The notes under the pieces were generated by a model. That model searched no databases, was not told the origin of the DNA, and worked only from the letters and a program-made list of their open reading frames with translations. Below are positions 52,394-61,002 of a DNA stretch of 64,000 bases, piece after piece. The stretch lies in assembly GCA_050260775.1 (NCBI GenBank), contig JBLNCP010000056.1:28207-92206 (forward strand), in the 5' to 3' direction. This DNA is from CALABS01 sp050260775. GTDB taxonomy: Bacteria; Pseudomonadota; Alphaproteobacteria; Rhodospirillales; Magnetospirillaceae. A program made the translations under genes and the position numbers. The first letter of the stretch is position 1. Every line of letters begins with the position of its first letter.

Positions 52394-53380
52394 ATGTACA
52401 CGGAATTCTACGGACTGACCGCCTTCCCTTTTCAACTGACCCCTGATCCGCGCTTCTTCTTTGAAAGCACGGTCCATCGGCGCGCGGTCGCCCACCTGCT
52501 GTTCGGCCTCGAACAGAGCGAGGGGTTCATCGTCATCACCGGCGACGTCGGGGCGGGCAAGACCACCATCCTCGGCCACCTCCTCGACGCGCTGGACACC
52601 AGCGCGTTCGTCGCCGCCAAGATCGTCAGCAGCAACCTGCAGGCCGACGACATGCTGCGCTCGGTCGCCTCGGCCTTCGGCCTGCCGTTCGAGGGCGCCG
52701 ACAAGGCCACCCTGCTGCGGCGCATCGAGGACTTCCTCGCCGCCAACCACGCGCGCGGCCTGCGCACCCTGCTGATGGTCGACGAGGCGCAGAACCTCAC
52801 CTTCTCGGCGCTCGAGGAACTGCGCATGCTGTCGAACTTCCAGGTCGGCAACCGCGTGCCGCTGCAAAGCTTCCTGCTGGCACAGCCCCAGTTCCGCCGC
52901 ACCCTGGCCAACCCCGACCTGGAACAGTTCCGCCAGCGGGTGATTGCCTCCTACCACCTCGGGCCCATGGGGGCGGAGGAGACGCGCGAATACATCAACC
53001 ATCGCCTGACCCTGGTGGGCTGGCACGGCGACCCCGAGATCTCTCCCGAGGCGCATGCCGACATCTTCGCCGCCACCGCCGGCGTCCCGCGCCGGATCAA
53101 CGTATTCTGCTCGCGCCTGCTGCTGCATGCCTTCCTCGATGGCCTGCACGCCGTCGACCGCGACGTGGTGCGCCAGGTGGGGGAGGACCTCAGGCGCGAG
53201 AGCAGCCAGGTGGTGGACGGCAGCCCGCAGCCGGCGGCGCCCATCGAGGTGTCGATCCCCGCCAGCACCCCCATCTCCGACCGCCTCGACCGGCTGGAGC
53301 GGCGGGTGGAGAGCCACAACCGGGCGCTACGCTACTTCGCATCCCTGAGCGACACCAAGCTCGCCGATTCGCTGCGCTGA
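52394..53380 (+). CDS. ExeA-like ATPase (XrtA/PEP-CTERM-associated)
   Basis: This 328-residue AAA ATPase starts M-Y-T-E-F-Y-G-L-T-A-F-P-F-Q-L-T-P-D-P, the family opening. It has Walker A G-D-V-G-A-G-K-T (50-57), Walker B L-L-M-V-D-E-A-Q-N-L and sensor G-V-P-R-R-I-N. A C-terminal coiled tail follows. It matches TIGR03015. The role in polymer synthesis is not established. Confidence 0.9.
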   Translation: MYTEFYGLTAFPFQLTPDPRFFFESTVHRRAVAHLLFGLEQSEGFIVITGDVGAGKTTILGHLLDALDTSAFVAAKIVSSNLQADDMLRSVASAFGLPFEGADKATLLRRIEDFLAANHARGLRTLLMVDEAQNLTFSALEELRMLSNFQVGNRVPLQSFLLAQPQFRRTLANPDLEQFRQRVIASYHLGPMGAEETREYINHRLTLVGWHGDPEISPEAHADIFAATAGVPRRINVFCSRLLLHAFLDGLHAVDRDVVRQVGEDLRRESSQVVDGSPQPAAPIEVSIPASTPISDRLDRLERRVESHNRALRYFASLSDTKLADSLR

Positions 53381-53390
53381 GGGGGACGGC

Positions 53391-54266
53391 ATGGACTTCC
53401 GCGTCAAGCCGCTGGCTCCGGCGATCCGCCGGGGCCGGATCGTCAATGCCATGTCGGTGGACGTCGAGGACTACTTCCAGGTCCAGGCCCTGGCCGGGGC
53501 GGTGGAGCGCCACCAGTGGGAGGCGATGCCGCGCCGCGTCGAGGCCAACACCGAGCGGATCCTCGCCCTGTTCGAGCGCCACGGCATCACCGCCACCTTC
53601 TTCACGCTGGGCTGGGTGGCGGCACGCCATCCGGCGCTGATCCGCCGCATCGTGGCGCGCGGACACGAGCTGGCCAGCCACGGCAGCGAACACCGCCGCG
53701 CCGACGACCAGGGCCGCGAGGCCTTCCGCGAAGACGTGCGCACCTCCAAGCGGCAATTGGAGGACGTCTCCGGCACCGCGGTCAAAGGCTACCGCGCCCC
53801 CACCTTCTCCATCGGACGCGCCAACCTGTGGGCGTTCGAGGTGCTGGCCGAGGAGGGCTACGCCTATTCGTCCAGCGTCTATCCGGTGCGGCGCGACTTC
53901 TACGGCATGCCAGAAGCGCCCCGCTTCGCCTTCTTCCCCCTTTCGGCGCACGGGTTCGAGGAATACCCGGTCACCACGGTGCGCATCGCCGGCCGCAACC
54001 TGCCCTGCGGCGGCGGCGGCTTCTTCCGCCTGCTGCCCTACGCGCTGACCCGGGCGGCGTTGCGGCGGGTCAACGCCGCCGACCGCCGGCCGGCGATCTT
54101 CTATCTGCACCCGTGGGAGATCGACCCCGGCCAGCCGCGCGTCGAGGGCCTGCCCTGGAAGGCCCGCTTCCGCCACTACCTCAACCTCGACAAGACCGAG
54201 AAGCGCCTCGAACGCCTGGCGGCGGATTTCGCGTGGGATCGGATCGACCGCGTCTTCCTCGGCTGA
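53391..54266 (+). CDS. Polysaccharide deacetylase (XrtA type)
   Basis: This 291-residue NodB-fold enzyme matches TIGR03006. It has M-S-V-D-V-E-D-Y-F-Q-V (catalytic and metal Asp, residues 24-27), metal His pair in S-H-G-S-E-H-R, Y-R-A-P-T-F-S and the C-terminal Y-L-H-P-W-E. It removes N- or O-acetyl groups from the growing or finished polymer. It lies 10 bp after the ATPase gene. Confidence 0.9.
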   Translation: MDFRVKPLAPAIRRGRIVNAMSVDVEDYFQVQALAGAVERHQWEAMPRRVEANTERILALFERHGITATFFTLGWVAARHPALIRRIVARGHELASHGSEHRRADDQGREAFREDVRTSKRQLEDVSGTAVKGYRAPTFSIGRANLWAFEVLAEEGYAYSSSVYPVRRDFYGMPEAPRFAFFPLSAHGFEEYPVTTVRIAGRNLPCGGGGFFRLLPYALTRAALRRVNAADRRPAIFYLHPWEIDPGQPRVEGLPWKARFRHYLNLDKTEKRLERLAADFAWDRIDRVFLG

Positions 54267-54299
54267 CCGTCTTTCTCGGCTGAAACAAGGGATCCTGGC

Positions 54300-55340
54300 A
54301 TGGCTCTCGTCATCAAGTCGCTCGACGACGGCTCCGTCGTGGCGTGGGATCGTTTCGTCGATTCCTGCCCCGAGGCGACCTTCTTCCATCGCGCCGGCTG
54401 GCGGCGCGTCATCACCGCCAGCTTCCGGCAAAAGGCCCGCTTCCTCTATGCCGAACAGGACGGCGCCATCGTGGGCGTGCTGCCGCTGGTGCACATGCGC
54501 AGCCCGTTGTTCGGCAACCGCATCGTCTCCACCGCCTTCACGGTCGGCGGGGGCGTCGCCGCCGTGGAGGACGCCGCCCGCGAGGCGCTGGACGCCGCGG
54601 CCGTCGAGCTGATGAACCGCACCGGCGCCGCCTATGTGGAATACCGCCAGCCGCCCAGGCCGCATCCGGAGGGAAGCGGCTGGGTGGCGCGGCCCGGCAT
54701 GTACGTCACCTTCGAGCGCTCGATCCCGGTGCGCGAGGAGGACGATTGGAAACTGATCCCCGGCAAGAAACGGCGCATGGTGCGCAAGGCCATCGATGCC
54801 GGCCTGGAGGCGGTCGAGGACCGCCATCCCGGCCGCTTCTTCCCGGTCTACGCCGAGGCCATGCGCGACCTGGGCACCCCGGTGTTCGGGTCGGCCCTGT
54901 TCACCAACCTGATGACCGAGTTCGGGCATGATTGCGAGTGCCTGATCGCCACCCACGAAGGACGGCCGGTGGCGGCGGCCCTGAACTTCGTGTTCAAGAA
55001 CCGCATCATCCAGTACTTCCTCGGCAATTTGCCCGAGGCCCGCCCGCTGGGCGCCACCAACTTCCTGCTGTGGCGCATGTCGCGCCGCGCCGCCGAGCGC
55101 GGTCTGACCCTGTTCGACTACGGCCGCTCCAAGGTCGACAGCGGCAACTACACCTTCAAGGTGGAAAGCGGGTTCTCACCCCGGCCCATCGCCAACGAGT
55201 TCCACCTGCGCCAGGGCACCCCCATGCCGGAACTGCACGTGCGCAACCGGAAATTCAGCCCGTTCATCGCCGCGTGGAAGCGGCTGCCGCTGCCGGTCGC
55301 CAACACCCTGGGGCCACGGGTCATCCGCCACATCGGCTAG
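54300..55340 (+). CDS. FemAB-family protein (XrtA/PEP-CTERM-associated)
   Basis: This 346-residue two-GNAT-domain protein has the opening S-C-P-E-A-T-F-F-H-R-A-G-W, K-K-R-R-M-V-R-K-A-I and the C-terminal F-D-Y-G-R-S-K-V-D-S-G-N-Y-x-F-K, as in TIGR03019. FemAB proteins transfer aminoacyl or acyl groups. In these loci the target is probably a sugar of the polymer. It is the last gene of the rightward operon and converges on the cation exporter gene 4 bp away. Confidence 0.9.
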   Translation: MALVIKSLDDGSVVAWDRFVDSCPEATFFHRAGWRRVITASFRQKARFLYAEQDGAIVGVLPLVHMRSPLFGNRIVSTAFTVGGGVAAVEDAAREALDAAAVELMNRTGAAYVEYRQPPRPHPEGSGWVARPGMYVTFERSIPVREEDDWKLIPGKKRRMVRKAIDAGLEAVEDRHPGRFFPVYAEAMRDLGTPVFGSALFTNLMTEFGHDCECLIATHEGRPVAAALNFVFKNRIIQYFLGNLPEARPLGATNFLLWRMSRRAAERGLTLFDYGRSKVDSGNYTFKVESGFSPRPIANEFHLRQGTPMPELHVRNRKFSPFIAAWKRLPLPVANTLGPRVIRHIG

Positions 55341-55344
55341 CCGA

Positions 55345-56277
55345 TCAGGCGAAGGGGTGGACCTCGACGGTGACGTGGCTGAGCTCGTGCACCGGGGCGA
55401 GCAGGGCGCGGTAATGCTCGGGCGGGCGCGGCGTCCGGGTCACCACCGAGACGATGGCCGCCCAGTGGCCCGGCCCGATCTGCCAGACGTGCAGGTCGCT
55501 GACCCGGGTGTCCTCGGCCTCGACCAGCGCGCGGATCTCGGCCTCCACCGCCGGGTCGTGACTCATGTCGAGCAGCACCATGCCGGTCCGCCGCGCCAAT
55601 CCAACCGCCCACACGGAGATGACCGCGGCGCCGACCAACCCCATCATCGGGTCCATCCACCACCATCCCAGCGTCATGCCCGCCAGCAGCGCGGCGATGG
55701 CCAGCACGGAGGTCAGGGCGTCGGCGACGACGTGGATATAGGCGGCGCGCAGATTGTGGTCGTGGTGATGATGGCCATCCGCATGCCCGTGCCCATGGGG
55801 GTCGTCGTGATGGTCGGCATGGTGGTCGTGCTGCCCCAGGATCGCCGCGCTGGCCAGATTGACCACCAGCCCGACGACCGCGACCACCAGGGCCTCGGTG
55901 AAGGCGATGGATTGCGGCGACAGCAGGCGCGCGCCCGACTCCCACACCATCAGCAGGGCGACCACCCCCAGGATCAGCGCGCTGGTGAAGCCGGCCAGGG
56001 CGCCGAACTTGCCGGTCCCGAAGCTGAACCGGGTGTCGGTGGCGTGCTTGCGGGCGAAGGCATAGGCCGACACCGCGATGCCCAGGGCGAAGGCATGGGT
56101 CGCCATGTGGAAGCCGTCGGCCAGCAGGGCCATGGAGTTGAAGGCGGTGCCGGCGGCGATCTCCGCCACCATGGTGGCGACGGTCAGCGCCACCACCACG
56201 CCGGTCCGCCGCTCGGCGGAGCGCTCACCGCCGGTCTCGAACCGGTGCTCGTGGGTCCAGGGCGTCAGGTCGTCCAT
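55345..56277 (-). CDS. Cation diffusion facilitator, DmeF-like divalent metal exporter
   Basis: This 310-residue CDF protein has six membrane helices, an N-terminal W-T-H-E-H-R-F metal motif, H-M-A-T-H in helix 2, a His-rich loop (about 170-200) and H-V-V-A-D in helix 5. These features fit DmeF-type Co/Ni/Zn exporters; Mn-type CDFs usually have D-x3-D instead. It follows the GDT1-family gene by 4 bp and should therefore be under the same manganese riboswitch. Confidence 0.85.
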   Translation of the reverse strand: MDDLTPWTHEHRFETGGERSAERRTGVVVALTVATMVAEIAAGTAFNSMALLADGFHMATHAFALGIAVSAYAFARKHATDTRFSFGTGKFGALAGFTSALILGVVALLMVWESGARLLSPQSIAFTEALVVAVVGLVVNLASAAILGQHDHHADHHDDPHGHGHADGHHHHDHNLRAAYIHVVADALTSVLAIAALLAGMTLGWWWMDPMMGLVGAAVISVWAVGLARRTGMVLLDMSHDPAVEAEIRALVEAEDTRVSDLHVWQIGPGHWAAIVSVVTRTPRPPEHYRALLAPVHELSHVTVEVHPFA

Positions 56278-56281
56278 GTTC

Positions 56282-56839
56282 CTACCCCATCAACAGCGCG
56301 CCGATGCCCAGGGCCGCGAACACGGCGGCGGTGGCCATGCGGATCAGCTTGAGCGGCAGCCGGTCGCCGGCCAGGTTGCCCATGAAGACGGCGGGAACGT
56401 CGGCCAGCATCATGCCCGTGGTCGTCCCGGCCGTCACCACCGGGATGTTCTCGAACCGCGCCGCCAGGGCCACGGTGGCAATCTGGGTCTTGTCGCCGAT
56501 CTCGATGAGGAAGAACGACACCAGGGTCGCCATGAATGCGCCGGCCTTGCCCAACAGACGCAGGTCGTCGTCGGCCTTGTCGGGGATCAGCGCCCAGGCC
56601 GCCATGGCCAGGAACGACGCCGCCAGCACCCAGCGCATGACCTCGCCCCCCAGCCAGCCGGCCACCAAGGCGCCGACCGAGGCCGCCAGCGCATGGTTGA
56701 GCACGGTGGCGGCGAGAATGCCGAGGATGATGGGAAGCGGCTTCTTGAAGCGGGCGGCCAGCATGAGTGCCAGCAACTGGGTCTTGTCGCCGATCTCGGC
56801 GATGGTGACCAGGCCGGTCGACACGAGGAAGGTTTCCAT
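56282..56839 (-). CDS. TMEM165/GDT1-family manganese exporter
   Basis: This 185-residue, six-helix UPF0016 protein has both family motifs E-I-G-D-K-T-Q (residues 15-21 and about 113-119). Bacterial members such as MneA export Mn(II). No Shine-Dalgarno sequence is seen before the ATG. The leader carries a yybP-ykoY riboswitch, in keeping with Mn control. Confidence 0.92.
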   Translation of the reverse strand: METFLVSTGLVTIAEIGDKTQLLALMLAARFKKPLPIILGILAATVLNHALAASVGALVAGWLGGEVMRWVLAASFLAMAAWALIPDKADDDLRLLGKAGAFMATLVSFFLIEIGDKTQIATVALAARFENIPVVTAGTTTGMMLADVPAVFMGNLAGDRLPLKLIRMATAAVFAALGIGALLMG

Positions 56840-56914
56840 TCGAAATCACGTCGCGGGGCCAGGCCGAATACCCATGGCTCGCCGAACCGCCCGACCCCGC
56901 AAGTCCAGGCACGG

Positions 56915-57022
56915 CAAAGCCAAAGGTCTCGCCAAGCACTGCCGGATGCACCATGGGCCGGGGCCCAAGTCTGTTGGCACATCCCCCTCTGAACGCGAGG
57001 GCGGCTACTCCCCAATGACGGC
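56915..57022 (-). ncRNA. yybP-ykoY manganese riboswitch
   Basis: On the minus strand the two invariant blocks are present in the right order and distance: GGGGAGTAGC (57013-57004) and GGCGAGACCTTT (56933-56922), joined by hairpins. These form the Mn(II)-binding loops L1 and L3. The P1 helix is imperfect (two U-U mismatches by eye). Downstream, GCGGGG/CCCCGC (56900-56895 and 56858-56853) forms a large hairpin ending 13 nt before the start codon, a likely expression platform. The gene served belongs to a known class of riboswitch targets. Confidence 0.85.
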
Positions 57023-57054
57023 GGGGACCTTACGCCGGTCGCACAAGATGGTCA

Positions 57055-57081
57055 ATCCTGAGCCGATGCGTTCCTCAGGAT
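57055..57081 (-). terminator. Perfect hairpin between the glycosyltransferase and riboswitch
   Basis: ATCCTGAG and CTCAGGAT pair over 8 bp with an 11-nt loop. The sequence resembles dispersed TCATCCTGAG-type repeats seen in many bacterial genomes. It lies just upstream of the riboswitch, so it may include a repeat rather than a terminator. Confidence 0.35.
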
Positions 57082-57099
57082 GACAAGGGGGATTAAGCG

Positions 57100-58305
57100 T
57101 CAGTCGCTCAGCAGCCGGTGGTAGGCGGCGAGCTTGTCGCTCCAATCGTAGAACTCGACCACCCGGGCGCGCGCCGCCTCGCCGATGCCGGCCAGCGAGG
57201 GATCGCCCAGCAGCACCCGCACCACCGCCGAGGCGAAGGCGGTGGCGTCGGCGGCGACCAGCAGGTGGCGCCCCGGTTCGGCCTCGAGCCCCTCGAAGCC
57301 CTGCGGGGTGGTGACCACCACTCGGCCCATGGACATGCCTTCCAGGACCTTGTTCTGGATGCCGCGCGCCACCCGGAGGGGGGCCACCACCGCGGTGGCA
57401 TGCGCCAGATAGGGCCGCACGTCGGGCACGCGGCCGGTCACCGCGATGTCCTCCTGCTCGGCAAGGCGCAGCACCTCGCGCGACGGGTTGGCACCGACCA
57501 CGACGAAGCGCACCCCGGGGACGGCCAGGCGGATCTTGGGGAAGATCTCGGCGGCGAACCACAGCACCGCGTCGATGTTCGGCCAGTAATCCATGGCGCC
57601 GGTGAACACCACCGTCGGCGCGACGCCGCTGAAGGGATCGGCAAGGCGCGGCTCGGGACTGAAGAAGCCGTGGTCGATGCCGTTGGAGATGCCCCAGACC
57701 TTGCCGGCCACCCGCGGCACCAGACGGCGGAACAGGTCGGCCTCGGCTTCGGACACGAAGACGCAGGCGTCGAGGCCGTAGGCGGCGGCGCGGTCGAACT
57801 CGAATAGCGTGCGGGCTTCGCGGCGATAGATCCAGCGGGTCGGCCACGACTTGGTCTTGGCGTACTGCGCCCACTTGTCGGAATCGACGTCGATGTAATC
57901 CATCACCACCCGCCGCGGCCGCAGCGGATGGCGCGCCGGCAGGTATTGCGCCATGACCGACGAGAACAGGAAGGCGGCCTCGGGACGCTGGTCGGCCAGC
58001 ACGCTCTCGGTCCAGCGCTGCAGGCGCGGCGAATGGAACCACGCCTCACTGAGCGACGTGCCGCGCACCAGGCCCATCAGCGAGCGCACCCGCGCCCAGC
58101 GCTTGTCGAGCGGCACGCAGCACACGCTCTCGCAATAGGCCTTCAGGCCCTCGACATGCTGCCAGTCGGCGGGATCGTCGACGAAGCAGCCGAGATGCAC
58201 CCGCCACGTCCTCGCCAGCGCCTTCAGGACGGCGAACGACCGCACCTTGTCCCCCTTGGTCGGCGGGAACGGCATGCGATGGGCGAGGAACAGCAGCGAC
58301 CGCAT
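57100..58305 (-). CDS. Glycosyltransferase, PEP-CTERM/XrtA type (TIGR03087-like)
   Basis: This 401-residue GT-B enzyme starts R-S-L-L-F-L-A-H-R-M-P-F-P-P-T-K-G-D-K-V-R, typical of the exosortase-associated family. It has I-S-N-G-I-D-H-G-F-F, F-T-G-A-M-D-Y-W-P-N-I-D-A and G-I-Q-N-K-V-L-E-G-M-S-M-G-R. GAAGGA lies before the ATG at 58305. It is divergent from the amidotransferase gene across 192 bp in which I see no clear signal. Confidence 0.9.
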   Translation of the reverse strand: MRSLLFLAHRMPFPPTKGDKVRSFAVLKALARTWRVHLGCFVDDPADWQHVEGLKAYCESVCCVPLDKRWARVRSLMGLVRGTSLSEAWFHSPRLQRWTESVLADQRPEAAFLFSSVMAQYLPARHPLRPRRVVMDYIDVDSDKWAQYAKTKSWPTRWIYRREARTLFEFDRAAAYGLDACVFVSEAEADLFRRLVPRVAGKVWGISNGIDHGFFSPEPRLADPFSGVAPTVVFTGAMDYWPNIDAVLWFAAEIFPKIRLAVPGVRFVVVGANPSREVLRLAEQEDIAVTGRVPDVRPYLAHATAVVAPLRVARGIQNKVLEGMSMGRVVVTTPQGFEGLEAEPGRHLLVAADATAFASAVVRVLLGDPSLAGIGEAARARVVEFYDWSDKLAAYHRLLSD

Positions 58306-58497
58306 GGGATCCTTCAGGCCTGTGAAACCATCATCCGGCAGTACCACGGCCGTTCGCGGCGGAGCAAATGCGGGTCCGGCCAATGGACCAGACGCCTAAG
58401 GAGAACCCTTTCGGCCACCGCCGTCTGTCCGATGGCGGCGCATCCCCGACGAGGCCACCATCTCCGCCGCCAGGATCGAGCGGGCGCGAGGGACGGC

Positions 58498-60420
58498 ATG
58501 TGCGGGCTGGTGGGCATCTTCGATACGCGGGGCGAGCGGCCGGTGGACGCGGCGCTGCTCGGCCGCATGAACGACAGCCTGGTCCATCGCGGGCCCGACG
58601 GCGCCGGTGAGCACTTGGCGCCCGGCCTGGGGCTGGGGCACCGTCGCCTGGCCATCATCGACGTCGAAGGGGGGCGGCAGCCGCTGTTCAACGAGGACGG
58701 CTCGGTGGTCGTGGTGTTCAACGGCGAGATCTACAATTTCCAGGAGCTCATCCCGGAACTGGAGGCGGCCGGACACCGGTTCCACACCCGCAGCGACACC
58801 GAGGTGATCGTGCACGGCTGGGAGGAATGGGGGCCGGCCTGCCTGGAGCGCTTCCGCGGCATGTTCGCCCTCGCGCTGTGGGACGCCAACCGCTGCACCC
58901 TGATGCTGGCGCGCGACCGCCTTGGCAAGAAGCCGCTCTACTACGCCGCCCTGCCCGACGGCACGCTGGTGTTCGGCTCCGAGCTCAAGGCGGTGATGGC
59001 GCATCCCGGGGTGCCGCGCGCCCTCGACCCGCAGGCGATCGAGGATTTCTTCGCCTACGGCTACGTCCCCGACCCACGGAGCATCTACCGCGCCGTCCGC
59101 AAGCTGCCGCCGGCCCACCGGCTGGTGTGGCGGCGGGGGGAAACACCGGTGCTCGCCCCCTACTGGAAGCTGCCCTTGTCCGGGCCGGCCATCGGCGACC
59201 TGGAGGCCGCCGCCGGCGAACTCACCGAGCGGCTGCGCGATTCCACCCGCCTGCGCATGATCTCGGACGTTCCGCTGGGCGCCTTCCTGTCGGGAGGGGT
59301 CGATTCCAGCGCGGTGGTCGCCATGATGGCCGGCCTCTCCCCCGAGCCGGTCGAGACCTTCTCCATCGGGTTCGGCGACCGCGGCTACGATGAATCCGAG
59401 TATGCATTGCGGGTGGCCAGGCGCTGGCACACCCGGCACCACGCGCGCGCGGTCGACCCTGACGACTTCGACCTGCTCGACCGCCTGGCCGCCATCTACG
59501 ACGAGCCCTTCGGCGACAGTTCGGCCATGCCCACCTTCCGGGTCTGCGAGCTGGCGCGGCAACGCGTCACGGTGGCGCTGTCGGGCGATGGCGGTGACGA
59601 GCTGTTCGCCGGCTACCGCCGCTACCGCCTGCAGGCGGCCACGGAGCGCGTCCGCCGGGCCCTGCCGGCCGGATTGCGCCGCACGGTGTTCGGGACGCTG
59701 GGCCGGCTCTATCCCAAACTCGACCGGGCGCCGCGGGTGCTGCGGGCCAAGACGACCTTTCAGGAGCTGGCCAAGGATTCGGCCGACGGCTACTTCGCCG
59801 CCGTGTCGGTGATGAACGACCCGTTGCGGGCGCGGCTCTATGCGCCCGCCTTCAGGCAAAGCCTCCAGGGCTACGGCGCCAACGAGGTGATGCGCGCCGC
59901 CTTCGCCGCCGCCGACACCGACGATGCGCTGCTTCAGGTGCAGGCCGCCGACCTCGCCACCTGGCTGCCGGGCGGCATCCTGGTCAAGGCCGACCGGGCC
60001 AGCATGGCCAATTCGCTGGAGCTGCGGGCGCCGCTGCTCGACCATACCCTGGCCGAATGGAGCGCGCGCCTGGCCCCCGGCCTCAAGCTCGCGGGGGGCG
60101 TCGGCAAGCGGGTCCTCAAGCGGGCGATGGAACCCTACGTGGATGCCGACCTGCTGTACCGCCCCAAGCAAGGCTTCTCCATGCCGCTCGCCCGCTGGTT
60201 CCGCGGCCCGCTGCGCTCGCGGCTGCAGGCGCTGGCCGAGGATCCGCTGCTGTTCGACGCGGGCGTGCTCGACCGGGGCGCGGTGCGCCGGCTGGTGGAC
60301 GAGCACCTGGGCGGCGGCCGCGACCACAGTGCCGCCCTGTGGCTGGTCATGATGTTCCATGCCTTCCTGCGCCTGCAGTCGGGGGCCAGTCGGCGACTCG
60401 AGCTCAGCGAAGGAAAGTGA
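58498..60420 (+). CDS. Asparagine-synthase-like amidotransferase (XrtA/PEP-CTERM type)
   Basis: This 640-residue protein has the N-terminal glutaminase (Cys2 nucleophile in M-C-G-L-V-G-I-F; R-H-R-G-P-D-type H-R-G-P-D-G) and an ATP-pyrophosphatase synthase domain (S-G-G-V-D-S-S; S-G-D-G-G-D-E-L-F-A-G-Y). It matches TIGR03108. It probably forms an amide on a sugar acid of the polymer rather than free asparagine. GAGGGACGG precedes the start; the Cys2 requirement fixes it. Confidence 0.9.
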   Translation: MCGLVGIFDTRGERPVDAALLGRMNDSLVHRGPDGAGEHLAPGLGLGHRRLAIIDVEGGRQPLFNEDGSVVVVFNGEIYNFQELIPELEAAGHRFHTRSDTEVIVHGWEEWGPACLERFRGMFALALWDANRCTLMLARDRLGKKPLYYAALPDGTLVFGSELKAVMAHPGVPRALDPQAIEDFFAYGYVPDPRSIYRAVRKLPPAHRLVWRRGETPVLAPYWKLPLSGPAIGDLEAAAGELTERLRDSTRLRMISDVPLGAFLSGGVDSSAVVAMMAGLSPEPVETFSIGFGDRGYDESEYALRVARRWHTRHHARAVDPDDFDLLDRLAAIYDEPFGDSSAMPTFRVCELARQRVTVALSGDGGDELFAGYRRYRLQAATERVRRALPAGLRRTVFGTLGRLYPKLDRAPRVLRAKTTFQELAKDSADGYFAAVSVMNDPLRARLYAPAFRQSLQGYGANEVMRAAFAAADTDDALLQVQAADLATWLPGGILVKADRASMANSLELRAPLLDHTLAEWSARLAPGLKLAGGVGKRVLKRAMEPYVDADLLYRPKQGFSMPLARWFRGPLRSRLQALAEDPLLFDAGVLDRGAVRRLVDEHLGGGRDHSAALWLVMMFHAFLRLQSGASRRLELSEGK

Positions 60421-60922
60421 TCCGCACCTCGATGCCGTCCACCGCGTCGACCCATGCCGGCAGCGGTTCGAGGTCGGCGATCGACAGCTCGGAGCGCCCG
60501 CTGGCGGCCACGGCCTCGGCCCGCGCCCCGGTGGCCGAGAGGTGGAACAGGCGTGCCGATTGCCCGCCCAGCCAAGCCGGCATGTCGACCGCCCGTCCCG
60601 GCCACAGGCCGTTGAGGATGCGCCAGGCGAGCCCGGAATGCTCGTGCCGGGCGGAATTGAGGTAGAAATCCGCCTGCTCGCGGCTGGCGATGGGCCCGGG
60701 GGCCAGGCGTTCCAGCAATTGCGCCGTGAACTCGCGCGAGGTCCAGCGGCCGGACAGATCCCCCAGGTCGGCGATCAGCAGCCGGTCGATCTCCTCCAGC
60801 AGCTCCAGCCGCTGCGGCCACGGCAGGACGATCATCGGCGCGATCCAGGTGGTGACCAGCGCACGCGCGGCCGTCTCGGGATGGGCGCGGGGGCGCCGGT
60901 GGCGGGGCGGGAGGCGCAACAT
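60404..60922 (-). CDS. Hypothetical protein
   Basis: I do not recognise this 172-residue protein. It has no signal or membrane helix. Visible are an amphipathic stretch P-Q-R-L-E-L-L-E-E-I-D-R-L-L and W-L-G-G-Q-S-A-R-L-F-H-L-S. The ATG at 60922 follows GGGGCAGGG; Met 90 nt further in is an alternative. The 3' end overlaps the amidotransferase gene by 17 bp on the opposite strand. Confidence 0.55.
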   Translation of the reverse strand: MLRLPPRHRRPRAHPETAARALVTTWIAPMIVLPWPQRLELLEEIDRLLIADLGDLSGRWTSREFTAQLLERLAPGPIASREQADFYLNSARHEHSGLAWRILNGLWPGRAVDMPAWLGGQSARLFHLSATGARAEAVAASGRSELSIADLEPLPAWVDAVDGIEVRITFLR

Positions 60923-61002
60923 GCCCTGCCCCAGGCAATCGCCATGCCAAACCAACGGCCTAGACCGTCCGCGCCTTCCACGCCGAAGGTTGGGGGTGGC
61001 AC

